A stretch of 64,000 nt of DNA from Autumnicola edwardsiae (GCF_031846505.1 NZ_JAVRHP010000001.1:1-64000); one strand, 5' to 3'. Shown: positions 8,104 through 16,834, counted from the stretch's first letter. Notes: generated by a model from the sequence alone, not told the origin. Made by a program: numbers and translations.

Positions 8104-8766
8104 ATGAACAAATTTCTGGTTAAATATCCTTTAATTCTAAGGCGGCTTTACCCCCGCAGATGGACAAAGATGGAAATTCCGGAGAGTATTTACCTCACTT
8201 TTGACGACGGGCCAATTCCTGAAATCACTCCGTGGGTTCTGGACCTTTTAAAAGAATATAATGCCCGCGCAACCTTCTTTTGCATTGGCGATAATGTGAA
8301 AAAACATCCCGAAATTTTCAGAAGAATACTTTCTGAAGGGCACAGCGTGGGAAATCATACTTTTAATCATCTGGACGGCTGGAAAACCTCAACTTCAGCA
8401 TATATTGAAAACGTTTTTAAGGCTGAAAAAGCAATAACTTCAGAAAAAAACGAAGAACTCCAAACTACGAACTACAAACTACAAACTACCAGACTCTTTC
8501 GCCCTCCCTACGGAAGGATAAAAAACAGCCAGGCCCAAAAATTGGCAAATTTCGGTTATCAGTTGGTGATGTGGGATGTGATTAGCTGGGATTTTGATTC
8601 AGAATTAACTGAAGAAGAGTGCCTGAAAAATATTTTGAAAAATTCAGAAGAAGGGAGCATCATCGTTTTTCACGACAGCAGGAAAGCCTTTAAAAATTTG
8701 CAAAAAGTGCTGCCGCAGGTGCTGGAATATTACAAAAAGAAGAACTTCAGCTTCAAAAGCCTTTAA
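8104..8766 (+). CDS. Polysaccharide deacetylase (NodB-like)
   Basis: A 220-residue carbohydrate esterase family 4 protein that removes acetyl groups from N-acetylated or O-acetylated glycans using a metal ion. The five NodB motifs are present: TFDDGP (about 36-41; first Asp is the catalytic base, second a metal ligand), HSVGNHTFNH (the two metal His), RPPYGR, MWDVISWDF and IIVFHDS (catalytic His). There is no clear cleavable signal peptide, only a basic N-terminus; periplasmic or membrane-peripheral action is usual for the family. Between motifs 2 and 3 is a short tract of near-identical 7-8-bp units (ELQTTNYKLQTT) that looks like a recent tandem expansion in a surface loop. The 3' end overlaps the convergent thioredoxin-like gene by 4 bp. 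Confidence 0.92.
   Translation: MNKFLVKYPLILRRLYPRRWTKMEIPESIYLTFDDGPIPEITPWVLDLLKEYNARATFFCIGDNVKKHPEIFRRILSEGHSVGNHTFNHLDGWKTSTSAYIENVFKAEKAITSEKNEELQTTNYKLQTTRLFRPPYGRIKNSQAQKLANFGYQLVMWDVISWDFDSELTEEECLKNILKNSEEGSIIVFHDSRKAFKNLQKVLPQVLEYYKKKNFSFKSL
8534..8556. repeat. Family A-like palindrome inside the deacetylase gene
   Basis: CCCAAAAATTGGCAAATTTCGG encodes QKLANFGY just before motif 4. It fits the family A pattern but could be chance, because the encoded residues also fit the protein family. Confidence 0.35.
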
Positions 8767-9059
8767 ACGTACTCTTTAATAAGCCCTATAATGGTATTGG
8801 CATCCTGTTCCCCACTCTGCCGCCATTTCATTTCGCCATTTTTATAGATCATTAGCGTGGGGAGGGCTTTTACGCGCAGGGCTTCTGCAAGCTGGGCATT
8901 TTTGTCTACGTCAATTTTTATCACTTTGGCCTTATCGCCAAGTGCAGCGGCAACATCCCTTAAAACCGGGTGCATTGCTTTGGAAGCATCGTTCCATTCA
9001 GTATAAAAATCCAACAATACAGGGATGTTGAGATCTACTAATTCACCAAATTTTGACAT
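8763..9059 (-). CDS. Thioredoxin-fold protein without cysteines
   Basis: A 98-residue cytosolic protein with the whole thioredoxin fold: the LLDFYTEW strand, the VIKIDVDKN strand, the cis-Pro segment ALPTLMIYKNGE and the C-terminal helix. The active-site WCGPC is replaced by WNDASK and there is no cysteine anywhere, so it cannot act as a disulfide reductase. It may be a chaperone-like or scaffolding thioredoxin fold; similar proteins appear to exist in other Flavobacteriaceae (from memory). It is convergent with the deacetylase gene (4-bp overlap). Gene identity is clear; the role is unknown. Confidence 0.85.
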   Translation of the reverse strand: MSKFGELVDLNIPVLLDFYTEWNDASKAMHPVLRDVAAALGDKAKVIKIDVDKNAQLAEALRVKALPTLMIYKNGEMKWRQSGEQDANTIIGLIKEYV

Positions 9060-9134
9060 AAAACCAAGCTTTTATCACAATTAGATTTATACACCTTAAA
9101 TGCCGGCATACTCAAATATAGCAAATTCTTATTA

Positions 9135-10358
9135 TTATGCAGGTTTCGGGCCTTTTTTCAGTTCAATTACACTTATTTCAGGCCATATTCCAACCCGCCC
9201 GGGATAAGCCAGAAATCCAAAGCCGCGGTTTACATTTAAAACCCTACCCATTTCTTCATAAATTCCGGCCCAGTGTTCGTAACGGTATTGCACCGGACTC
9301 CATCGAAACCAGCCGGGAATTTCTATCCCAAACTGCATCCCGTGGGTATGGCCGCTTAAAGTTAACTGAAAATGTTTATCGTCTGTACGCACTTTCTCGT
9401 CCCAGTGTGAAGGATCATGGCTAAGCAGAATCTTAAAATCTTTAGCTGTTAACCCTTCAGAAGCCTTGTCGAGATCGCCGTTCTTTTTAAATCCGCCTGC
9501 TCCCCAGTTTTCCACTCCAACCAGCGCAATTCGTTCGCCGTTTTTCTCCAGGAAGCGGTGCTCGTTCAGCATGAGGTCCCAGCCCATTTCTGCATGTATA
9601 TCTTTTAAAGTGTCCATATTTGCCTTTTTGGCAGCTGCACTTTCCCAGTTTTTATAATCCCCGTAATCGTGATTTCCCAAAATAGAATATACGCCATCCC
9701 GGGCTTTTACGGTGGAGAACAATTCTTTCCAGTTCTGCATTTCGGCTGCTTCATTATTTACGAGATCTCCTGTAAAAAACACCACATCGCTGTCCTGTTC
9801 TCTAAGCAAATCCACACCGTATTTAATTTTTTCATGGTTATCAAAACTGCCGCTGTGTATATCGCTAATCTGGCTAATTCTATACCCGTCAAAAGCCTCG
9901 GGCAAATCATCAAAATATAAGGTATACTTCAAAACCCTAAAATCATACCTGCCTTTATACATTCCGTAAAGCATGGAAACAAAAGGAATTGCAGCAAGAC
10001 CAAGGGCAATTTGACTAATAAATTTCCTTCTTGAAGGCAAATTAAAGTCAGTGCCCGAATTTGCCAATTTTCGACCTCCACCTACAAAAAGCCTCACAAC
10101 ATCTTCCCCAAACATAAAAATCAAAAAGATAAGCTTAGGTACAAAAAATACCAGGAAGAAGCCCACGGCATAAGAGCGGGCACCAGCCCAGCCATCGCCT
10201 TCGCCACTGTTGAATTGATAAAGCAGGTTTGCCAGTACAGCAAGGGAGAGGAACAGGTAGATATAGTAAATCCAGGAATATCTGCTAACGGTTTTAAAAA
10301 CCTGGTACGTATAAACGTCCAGCAAAACATAAATAACAACAAAAATAATCCAACGCAT
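9135..10358 (-). CDS. Membrane-anchored metallophosphoesterase (calcineurin-like)
   Basis: A 407-residue protein with three or four N-terminal membrane segments (to about residue 135) and a calcineurin-like phosphoesterase domain. The dinuclear metal motifs are in order: ISDIHSG (about 160), FFTGDLVNN, LGNHDYGDY, LLSHDPSHW and LSGHTHGMQFG (about 336). It resembles the YkuE/YaeI type of membrane metallophosphoesterase, some of which cleave pyrophosphate lipids such as UDP-2,3-diacylglucosamine; the substrate here is not shown. A basic pair followed by a hydrophobic segment (SRRKFISQIALGL) is the last membrane anchor. The linker just before it is encoded by a family A palindrome (GGGRKLANSGTD). 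It stands alone between a convergent and a divergent neighbour. The 296-bp gap to the next gene has no recognised feature. Confidence 0.9.
   Translation of the reverse strand: MRWIIFVVIYVLLDVYTYQVFKTVSRYSWIYYIYLFLSLAVLANLLYQFNSGEGDGWAGARSYAVGFFLVFFVPKLIFLIFMFGEDVVRLFVGGGRKLANSGTDFNLPSRRKFISQIALGLAAIPFVSMLYGMYKGRYDFRVLKYTLYFDDLPEAFDGYRISQISDIHSGSFDNHEKIKYGVDLLREQDSDVVFFTGDLVNNEAAEMQNWKELFSTVKARDGVYSILGNHDYGDYKNWESAAAKKANMDTLKDIHAEMGWDLMLNEHRFLEKNGERIALVGVENWGAGGFKKNGDLDKASEGLTAKDFKILLSHDPSHWDEKVRTDDKHFQLTLSGHTHGMQFGIEIPGWFRWSPVQYRYEHWAGIYEEMGRVLNVNRGFGFLAYPGRVGIWPEISVIELKKGPKPA
10056..10073. repeat. Family A palindrome inside the metallophosphoesterase gene
   Basis: CGAATTTGCCAATTTTCG, a near-perfect family A core, lies in frame and encodes RKLANS in the low-complexity linker between the membrane segments. 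A linker is a plausible tolerated insertion site. Confidence 0.5.
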
Positions 10359-10654
10359 TGGCTTGTATAATTTTTGCGCGAATATACTTCTAATCTTTCT
10401 GTATAACTGCCTGTTATAGTTATTTTAGCTAATGATAACATAGAAATTTTATATGCCGCCACTACAATCTTCAGCGTCTTACAAAACTATAAATTTGAAT
10501 ATCTAAGGTCTTAGAAGTATCTTTCACCCCATCTTACATATAACAAGGAAAACCGGCTCTTTTTGCATACAAAATGTTTTCTTTGGCAAAATTTATAAGA
10601 CAATATCAAAAATTCACAACTTACATAACTACTACATCTAAGAATAACTAACCA

Positions 10655-11965
10655 ATGAATCAACAAAAATCTTATCGCACCGCATTTATATTTTTAACTA
10701 TCCTCTTTTTTCTCTGGGGCTTTATCACCGTGCTGGTCGATTCTTTAATTCCGAGGTTAAGGGAGGTTTTCACCCTTAGCTATTTCCAGGCCGGGATGGT
10801 GCAATTTGCCTTTTTTGGCGCCTATTTCCTGCTCTCTATTCCCGCGGGTTATATTTTATCCAAAATCGGCTATAAAAAAGGAATTATTCTGGGCCTGGTG
10901 ACTATGGCCGTGGGTTGTTTGCTTTTTTATCCAGCTGCATCCTATAGAATCTTCGGGGTTTTTATGCTTGGGTATTTTATCCTTGCCGGCGGAATTACAA
11001 TTCTCCAGGTGGCTGCCAATCCTTATGTCACCATTCTCGGCCCGGAAAAATCTGCTTCCAGCCGCCTCAATCTCTCCCAGGCTTTTAATTCCCTGGGAAC
11101 CGCTATCGCTCCAATTATTGGCGCACTTTTTATCTTAAGTGACAAGGTAATGTCTTCTGAAGAAATTGCTTTTATGACTGAAGCTGAACAGAAAGATTAT
11201 TACATCGCTGAAGCTTCAGCAGTACAAACACCATTTCTTGGGATCGCAGCATTTATAATTCTAATAGCCGTGGTCTTTTTGTTTGTAAAACTTCCGAAGA
11301 TTGGAGATACAGCAGCATCCAACGACTACGGAAAAGTACTGAAGAACAAAAATCTTATCCTGGGTGCCATCGCGCTTTTCTTTTATGTAGGGGCCGAAGT
11401 TGCCCTGGGGAGTTATATGGTAAATTATTTTCTAAGCCTTGAATTATCTGAAACCATACGCGACACGCCCTTTATGCGGAATATCGCAGAATGGACCCTG
11501 AATTCAGGATTGACAGAATCCAGCAGCATGGCCATAGTAGGGGTTTTTGTTACCTTTTACTGGACAGGTGCAATGGTGGGAAGATTTATTGGCTCTTACC
11601 TTACAAAAATTATGAATCCCGCAGTAGTGCTGAGTGTTTTTGCCTCCTGCGCAATTGGCTTATTGATAATCACCAATTTTAGCACAGGCCTTGTAGCAAT
11701 GTGGACGATAATTGCCATTGGATTGTTTAACTCCATTATGTTCCCAACCATTTTTAGTCTTGCATTAGACGGTCTGGGCGACGATAAACCGCAAGGATCT
11801 GGTGTACTTTGTACCATGATTGTGGGAGGTGCGATTATCCCGCCGGCCTACGGTTATATTGTGGACAGCTTCAGCTTTAATATTGCTTTTATCCTGGTGA
11901 TGCTCTGCTATGCCTATATCCTCTACTACGGCTATCGCAATAAACGCCGGCAGGTCGCTATTTAA
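10655..11965 (+). CDS. MFS sugar transporter (FucP/GluP family)
   Basis: A 436-residue, twelve-helix major facilitator of the fucose/glucose-galactose:H+ symporter family. Family features include FFLWGFITVLVDSLIPRL in helix 1, the loop GYKKG between helices 2 and 3, the QVAANPYV motif in helix 4, and SRLNLSQAFNSLGT following it. The middle loop (about 170-215) is charged and the second half begins NKNLILGAIALFFYVGAEV. It would import a hexose or related sugar across the inner membrane. No sugar-catabolic gene is next to it, so the substrate cannot be inferred. It is monocistronic with its own terminator. Confidence 0.9.
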   Translation: MNQQKSYRTAFIFLTILFFLWGFITVLVDSLIPRLREVFTLSYFQAGMVQFAFFGAYFLLSIPAGYILSKIGYKKGIILGLVTMAVGCLLFYPAASYRIFGVFMLGYFILAGGITILQVAANPYVTILGPEKSASSRLNLSQAFNSLGTAIAPIIGALFILSDKVMSSEEIAFMTEAEQKDYYIAEASAVQTPFLGIAAFIILIAVVFLFVKLPKIGDTAASNDYGKVLKNKNLILGAIALFFYVGAEVALGSYMVNYFLSLELSETIRDTPFMRNIAEWTLNSGLTESSSMAIVGVFVTFYWTGAMVGRFIGSYLTKIMNPAVVLSVFASCAIGLLIITNFSTGLVAMWTIIAIGLFNSIMFPTIFSLALDGLGDDKPQGSGVLCTMIVGGAIIPPAYGYIVDSFSFNIAFILVMLCYAYILYYGYRNKRRQVAI

Positions 11966-11972
11966 ATCTTTT

Positions 11973-12000
11973 AAGCCGTTCATTTCTGAACGGCTTTTCT
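11973..12000 (+). terminator. Terminator after the MFS transporter gene
   Basis: AAGCCGTTC / GAACGGCTT hairpin with a 6-nt loop, followed by TTCTTTT. Confidence 0.85.
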
Positions 12001-12013
12001 TTTAGAATGACAT

Positions 12014-12021
12014 TATCTTTG
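12014..12021 (+). promoter_or_regulatory. -7 element of polA
   Basis: TATCTTTG matches TAnnTTTG and is 40 bp before the preferred polA ATG (12062). No TTG is at the ideal distance because the upstream terminator occupies that stretch. Confidence 0.45.
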
Positions 12022-12061
12022 TAGTTTTGGAATATTCTGTAAATAACATTTGAATCAATAT

Positions 12062-14890
12062 ATGTCCGCTCAAAAACGCTTATTCTTACTTGATGCATAC
12101 GCACTAATCTTCCGTGGTTACTATGCTTTTATTAAAAACCCGAGGATCAACTCCAAAGGTTTCGACACTTCAGCAATTATGGGTTTCACCAATTCGCTGT
12201 TTGATGTGATTAGGCGGGAAAAACCAGATCATTTGGCGGTTTGTTTTGATAAAGAAGGTAGCGAAGTAAGAAAAGAACTGTTTAGCGAATACAAAGCCAA
12301 CCGCGATGCCACTCCGGAGCCTATTATGCAGGCAATTCCAATAATTCAGGATATTTTAAAGGCGATGCACATCCCGGTTGTGGTGCTTCCCGGCTGCGAG
12401 GCCGATGATATAATTGGCACCCTTGCACAACAGGCCGAAAAGGAAGATTACAAGGTTTTTATGGTAACGCCAGACAAGGATTTTGCGCAGTTGGTGACCG
12501 AAAATATTTTTATGTACCGCCCGGCAAGAATGGGAAATGGTATAGAAATCTGGGGAATTCCTGAAGTTCAGAAAAAATTTGGTGTAGAGCGACCCGAGCA
12601 GGTTATCGATTACCTGGGAATGATGGGCGATGCCGTAGATAATATCCCCGGACTTCCCGGAGTGGGGGAAAAAACTGCCAAGAAATTTCTGAAGGAATTC
12701 GGCAGCATGGAAGAATTGCTCGCGAATACCACAAAGCTAAAAGGGAAAATGCGCGAAAAGGTAGAAGCCCATGCGGAACAGGGAATTCTTTCCAAAAAGC
12801 TCGCTGCCATTATTACCGACTGCGATGTGAAATTTCATGCTGAAGATTACGAACTTTCGATGCCTGATGCCGAAAAGGTCCAGGAGATTTTTGATGAACT
12901 GGAATTTAGAAGGCTGAAGGATCAGTTCTTAAAATTATTTAGCGGAGAAGAAGATCACCCGCAAACCCAGGTTACCAATTCCCCTTCGGCAAAGCAAAAT
13001 GCGCAGGTGGCGGGAGCAGGGCAATTCTCTCTTTTTGGATCTGGAGGTGGAGAAAAAATTGAACCTACTTCAGGTAGAAAATCACTGGAAAATACAGCAC
13101 ATGTATATCAAAGCTTAGGCACAGAGATGGCGCGAAAGCTTTTTCTTCAGAATTTAATTAAGCAACAGAGTGTAAGTTTCGATACACAAACCACGAGCAC
13201 CAATCCTATGGATGCTGAACTTGTGGGGATTGCATTTTCCTGGGAAACCGGAAAAGGTTTTTATCTCCCTTTTCCTGAAGATAAAGATGAATCTCAAAAG
13301 CTCGTTGAAGAACTGCGACCTTTTTTTGAAAATGAAAACATCGAGAAAATTGGTCAGAATTTAAAGTACGACATTAAGGTAATGGCCAGGTATGGCATCG
13401 AAATCAAAGGAAAACTGTTTGATACGATGATCGCTCATTACCTGATAAACCCGGATATGCGCCACAATATGGATATCCTGGCAGAGACCTATCTCAATTA
13501 TTCCCCCCAGCCTTTATCTGAAGTTGTTGGTAAGAAAGGGAAAAATCAGAAGTCGATGCGGGACATTCCGATGGATCGCCAATGTGAATATGCTGTAGAA
13601 GATGCAGATGTTATCCTTCAGCTTAAGCAGTTTTTCGAAAAAGAACTTAATGAAGCAAACACCCGGAAATTATTTAACGAGATTGAAATTCCGCTGGTAA
13701 AAGTGCTGGCCGAAATGGAGCTTGAAGGAATCAATCTTGATGAAAAGTTCCTGAATTCACTTTCCGAAGCGCTGGATAGCGACATTAAGGAATTAGAAGA
13801 AAAAATATATGCCGATGCCGGTGAGGAATTTAATATTGGTTCTCCCAAACAATTAGGAATTATCCTTTTTGAGAAAATGGAGCTGGTAAAAAAACCGAAA
13901 AAGACCAAAACCGGACAATATTCCACTAGTGAAGATGTACTTTCTGTATTGGCCAAAGACTACGAAATCATTCAGCGTGTACTGGATTACCGTGGATTGG
14001 TAAAATTGAAGAACACCTATATAGATGCGCTGCCCGGGCAGATCGAAAAAAACACCGGCCGCGTGCATACAGATTACGTACAGACCATTGCCGCTACCGG
14101 CAGGTTGAGTTCCAATAATCCTAACCTTCAGAATATACCTATAAGGACAGAAAGAGGACGGCAAGTGCGTAAGGCTTTTGTACCAAGGGACGAAAATTAT
14201 ATTTTACTCGCAGCCGATTATTCCCAGATTGAATTACGAATTATCGCTGCACTTAGCAAAGAGGAGACTATGATTAAAGCATTTAGAGAAGGTGAAGATA
14301 TTCACGCCTCTACAGCTGCCAATGTATTTAATGTCTCTATAGATGAGGTAACCCGCGAACAAAGGAGCAATGCGAAAACTGTCAATTTTGGGATCATATA
14401 TGGAGTTTCAGCTTTTGGACTTAGTAACCAGACCAGCCTTAGCAGGTCGGAATCCAAAGAATTGATTGACACCTACTATAAAACTTACCCTAAACTCAGC
14501 AATTTTATTAGCGAGCAGGTAGATTTTGCAAGGGAGAATGGTTATGTCCAGACGGTTTTAGGAAGAAGAAGATACCTGAAAGATATTAATTCGCAGAATG
14601 CGATGGTAAGAGGTGCTGCGGAAAGAAACGCTGTAAACGCTCCTATCCAGGGAAGCGCTGCAGACATCATTAAATTAGCCATGATCAACATCCACAGAAA
14701 GCTGAAGGAAAGTAATTATAAAACTAAAATGCTCCTACAGGTACACGATGAACTTGTTTTTGATATTTACAAGCCGGAATTGCAAGAAATAAAAAAGATG
14801 ATCAAGTTCGAAATGGAAAATGCATTTAAACTGGAAGTGCCTTTGGACGTAGACTTGGGAGAAGGCCAAAACTGGCTGGAAGCACATTAA
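12062..14890 (+). CDS. polA: DNA polymerase I
   Basis: A 942-residue family A polymerase for Okazaki fragment maturation and repair. Start: ATG 12062 (MSAQKRLFLLDAYALIFRGYY) is preferred over the in-frame TTG at 12050. Domains: 5'-3' exonuclease (1 to about 300; LLDAYALIFRGY, LPGCEADDIIGTLA, MGDAVDNIPGLPGVGEKTA), 3'-5' exonuclease (about 350-540), and polymerase (about 560-942) with motif A DYSQIELRI, motif B RSNAKTVNFGIIYG and motif C QVHDELVFD. In the proofreading domain ExoII (GQNLKYD) and ExoIII (YAVEDAD) are normal, but ExoI reads FDTQTT instead of FDTET: the catalytic Glu is Gln376 (codon CAA 13187-13189). Proofreading may therefore be weakened. It is followed by a terminator shared with the convergent gene. 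Confidence 0.97.
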   Translation: MSAQKRLFLLDAYALIFRGYYAFIKNPRINSKGFDTSAIMGFTNSLFDVIRREKPDHLAVCFDKEGSEVRKELFSEYKANRDATPEPIMQAIPIIQDILKAMHIPVVVLPGCEADDIIGTLAQQAEKEDYKVFMVTPDKDFAQLVTENIFMYRPARMGNGIEIWGIPEVQKKFGVERPEQVIDYLGMMGDAVDNIPGLPGVGEKTAKKFLKEFGSMEELLANTTKLKGKMREKVEAHAEQGILSKKLAAIITDCDVKFHAEDYELSMPDAEKVQEIFDELEFRRLKDQFLKLFSGEEDHPQTQVTNSPSAKQNAQVAGAGQFSLFGSGGGEKIEPTSGRKSLENTAHVYQSLGTEMARKLFLQNLIKQQSVSFDTQTTSTNPMDAELVGIAFSWETGKGFYLPFPEDKDESQKLVEELRPFFENENIEKIGQNLKYDIKVMARYGIEIKGKLFDTMIAHYLINPDMRHNMDILAETYLNYSPQPLSEVVGKKGKNQKSMRDIPMDRQCEYAVEDADVILQLKQFFEKELNEANTRKLFNEIEIPLVKVLAEMELEGINLDEKFLNSLSEALDSDIKELEEKIYADAGEEFNIGSPKQLGIILFEKMELVKKPKKTKTGQYSTSEDVLSVLAKDYEIIQRVLDYRGLVKLKNTYIDALPGQIEKNTGRVHTDYVQTIAATGRLSSNNPNLQNIPIRTERGRQVRKAFVPRDENYILLAADYSQIELRIIAALSKEETMIKAFREGEDIHASTAANVFNVSIDEVTREQRSNAKTVNFGIIYGVSAFGLSNQTSLSRSESKELIDTYYKTYPKLSNFISEQVDFARENGYVQTVLGRRRYLKDINSQNAMVRGAAERNAVNAPIQGSAADIIKLAMINIHRKLKESNYKTKMLLQVHDELVFDIYKPELQEIKKMIKFEMENAFKLEVPLDVDLGEGQNWLEAH

Positions 14891-14894
14891 AGTA

Positions 14895-14930
14895 AAAACT
14901 CCCCCAGAATTAAATCTACGGGAGTTTTCT
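14895..14930. terminator. Bidirectional terminator between polA and the lipoprotein gene
   Basis: AAAACTCCC and GGGAGTTTT form the stem, with T-runs on both strands, in the 72-bp convergent gap. Confidence 0.8.
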
Positions 14931-14962
14931 ACTAACAACACTAAACTACTGTTTGATTATTT

Positions 14963-15586
14963 CTATTGCACTTTTGTGTAAATCGTTTCTAACCTTGTAA
15001 TATCTTTGACCACTGTATCTTCCCTCCCGTCATTAATATAACTCGCGTCGTCTACTTCTTGATCTGTAAGGATAACATGTAGAAATTCCTGGCCACTTTC
15101 GTCAGTGGTTAATTCTATGGTTTTCGAATCAGTAATTGTCATACCGTCTATTTCAAAAGTTACCACTAGTTTGGTAGCGTCATTTTCATTAACAATATTA
15201 TATGTAGCGGAGTAAGTTCCGTAATTACAACTAAACCCATCGGCAAAGTCCAGTTTCGCCTGTCCCGTAATAACCTTATTGTCATCTCCAAAATCAAAGT
15301 ACATTTCATTAAAACAGTCAGTTTCTTCTAGAATATTAGTACTAGTATCAGTACTATCATTGGTGTAAGGCTCATCAAGATCTACCGCAACGTCTGAAGT
15401 CATAGAAGAAAGCTCCCACCTTCCCACAAGAGCGCTTTGCTCTATTGTGGCATTGCTCACTTTTAAAACTTCTTTACTTGAAGTTGCCATTTCATCACTT
15501 TCAGGCTCACAAGAAATTGTTAAACCCGCCACCATCACAATCATTCCAAATGCTCCGGCCAATTTTTTTAATCTGTTCATAATCAT
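14963..15586 (-). CDS. Lipocalin-like lipoprotein, uncharacterised
   Basis: A 207-residue exported lipoprotein with basic N-terminus, hydrophobic core and lipobox LTISC (Cys about 26). The mature part begins with an acidic Ser/Thr-rich spacer and then has VGRWELSSMTS, the opening of the lipocalin-like beta-barrel families common in Bacteroidota, followed by alternating strands (KLVVTFEIDGMTI). Function and ligand are unknown. Two start codons lie close together (ATG 15586 and ATG 15580) and either could be used. TACATTTG at 15606-15613 on the minus strand is a plausible -7 element. It is convergent with polA and appears monocistronic. Confidence 0.8.
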   Translation of the reverse strand: MIMNRLKKLAGAFGMIVMVAGLTISCEPESDEMATSSKEVLKVSNATIEQSALVGRWELSSMTSDVAVDLDEPYTNDSTDTSTNILEETDCFNEMYFDFGDDNKVITGQAKLDFADGFSCNYGTYSATYNIVNENDATKLVVTFEIDGMTITDSKTIELTTDESGQEFLHVILTDQEVDDASYINDGREDTVVKDITRLETIYTKVQ

Positions 15587-15823
15587 TCATTAAGATTTGG
15601 TCACGCAAATGTAGACAACATAAAAACGTTTTATGACTCTATTAACATAAATAATACTCTTTATCGATTTTTTAACACATTTTGTCGTTTTAACCTGGTT
15701 CTAGATATAACTTTTATCTTCTCCAGGCTCAATGTCTCAGGTTCTTTGCTATCAAATTTTTAGAAGACAGAATACTTCTGACAATCAGCCTTTTCCACCT
15801 CCACAAAATAATGAAAGTCCTGT

Positions 15824-15853
15824 TTGCTATATGAATTTATAATTGTACATTTG
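15824..15853 (+). promoter_or_regulatory. Promoter of the rplM operon
   Basis: TTG at 15824-15826, a 19-bp spacer and TACATTTG at 15846-15853: an exact match to the Bacteroidota promoter. The gap 15614-15823 shows nothing else recognisable. Confidence 0.75.
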
Positions 15854-15857
15854 CAGC

Positions 15858-15926
15858 CCGTTTTCCCAAGATCAAAATTGGGATTATGGGAATGGAATGT
15901 TTAATTATTAAGTAAAACTATTTAGT
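15858..15926 (+). promoter_or_regulatory. Possible ribosomal-protein leader upstream of rplM
   Basis: The predicted transcript begins with a hairpin CCCAA-GATCAAAA-TTGGG (15865-15882), followed by a second G-rich segment (TTATGGGAATGG) before the GTG start at 15927. L13 operons in several phyla are regulated by L13 binding such leaders. Whether this is one needs a covariance search. Confidence 0.4.
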
Positions 15927-16382
15927 GTGGACACATTAAGTTACAAAACAGTATCGGCCAACAAGGCCACCGTTACCAAAGAATGGGTACACGTAGATGC
16001 TGAAGGACAAACACTGGGACGTCTTGCTTCTAAAGTAGCAAAATTACTAAGAGGAAAGTACAAACCCAACTTCACCCCACACGTTGATTGCGGAGATAAC
16101 GTTGTTATAACCAACGCTAGCGGAATCAACTTAACCGGAAAGAAATGGGATTCTAAAGAATACATTCGCCACACCGGTTATCCAGGTGGACAAAAAAGTC
16201 TTACAGCATCCGAATTATTCAACAAAGCTCCTGAGCGTTTGGTGGAAAAAGCGGTAAAAGGAATGCTACCTAAAAACAAATTAGGAGCAGACCTATTCAG
16301 AAATTTAAAGGTTTATGCAGGATCTGACCATGATCAGGAAGCTCAAAAACCTAAAACTATTAACTTAAACGATCTTAAGTAA
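15927..16382 (+). CDS. rplM: 50S ribosomal protein L13
   Basis: A 151-residue L13, at the usual Bacteroidota length. It begins with a GTG start (MDTLSYKT), followed by the conserved WVHVDAEGQTLGRLASKVA, NFTPHVDCGDNVVI, HTGYPGG and KGMLPKNKLG segments. L13 is an early-assembly protein of the large subunit. It is the first gene of the rplM-rpsI pair; its TAA overlaps the rpsI ATG by one base (TAATG), so translation is probably coupled. It is transcribed from the well-matched promoter at 15824 through a short leader. Confidence 0.98.
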   Translation: MDTLSYKTVSANKATVTKEWVHVDAEGQTLGRLASKVAKLLRGKYKPNFTPHVDCGDNVVITNASGINLTGKKWDSKEYIRHTGYPGGQKSLTASELFNKAPERLVEKAVKGMLPKNKLGADLFRNLKVYAGSDHDQEAQKPKTINLNDLK

Positions 16383-16768
16383 TGGAGGTTATTCACAAAA
16401 TTGGTCGTAGAAAGACGGCAGTTGCACGTGTTTATGTTTCTGATGGAAATGGGAACATTACCGTGAACAAAAAAGAAATGAACGATTACTTTACTACAGG
16501 TACTCTTCAGTACAAAGTTAATCAACCGCTAAACCTTACCGGTAACGATAAAACTTTTGATGTAAAAGTAAACGTTTACGGAGGTGGAATTACAGGACAG
16601 GCAGAAGCTATTCGTCTTGCACTTTCCAGAGCAATGGTAGAACTGGACGAAGAAAACCGTACCACTCTTAAGCCGGAAGGTTTATTAACGAGAGATCCAC
16701 GTATGGTAGAACGTAAGAAATACGGACAGAAGAAAGCCCGTAAGAAATTCCAGTTCTCTAAACGTTAA
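16382..16768 (+). CDS. rpsI: 30S ribosomal protein S9
   Basis: A 128-residue S9 of normal length. It has the N-terminal GRRKTAVARVYV motif and the universal basic C-terminus (GLLTRDPRMVERKKYGQKKARKKFQFSKR, ending Lys-Arg) that reaches the P-site tRNA. It is translationally coupled to rplM by a one-base start/stop overlap. The rpsB-tsf genes follow after a 184-bp spacer. Confidence 0.98.
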   Translation: MEVIHKIGRRKTAVARVYVSDGNGNITVNKKEMNDYFTTGTLQYKVNQPLNLTGNDKTFDVKVNVYGGGITGQAEAIRLALSRAMVELDEENRTTLKPEGLLTRDPRMVERKKYGQKKARKKFQFSKR

Positions 16769-16834
16769 TTATTTGGGCGTTGCCCTAAAAGTTCATTTAA
16801 AATTAAAAAGATTTTTGTTGTTATTCCGGAATCC

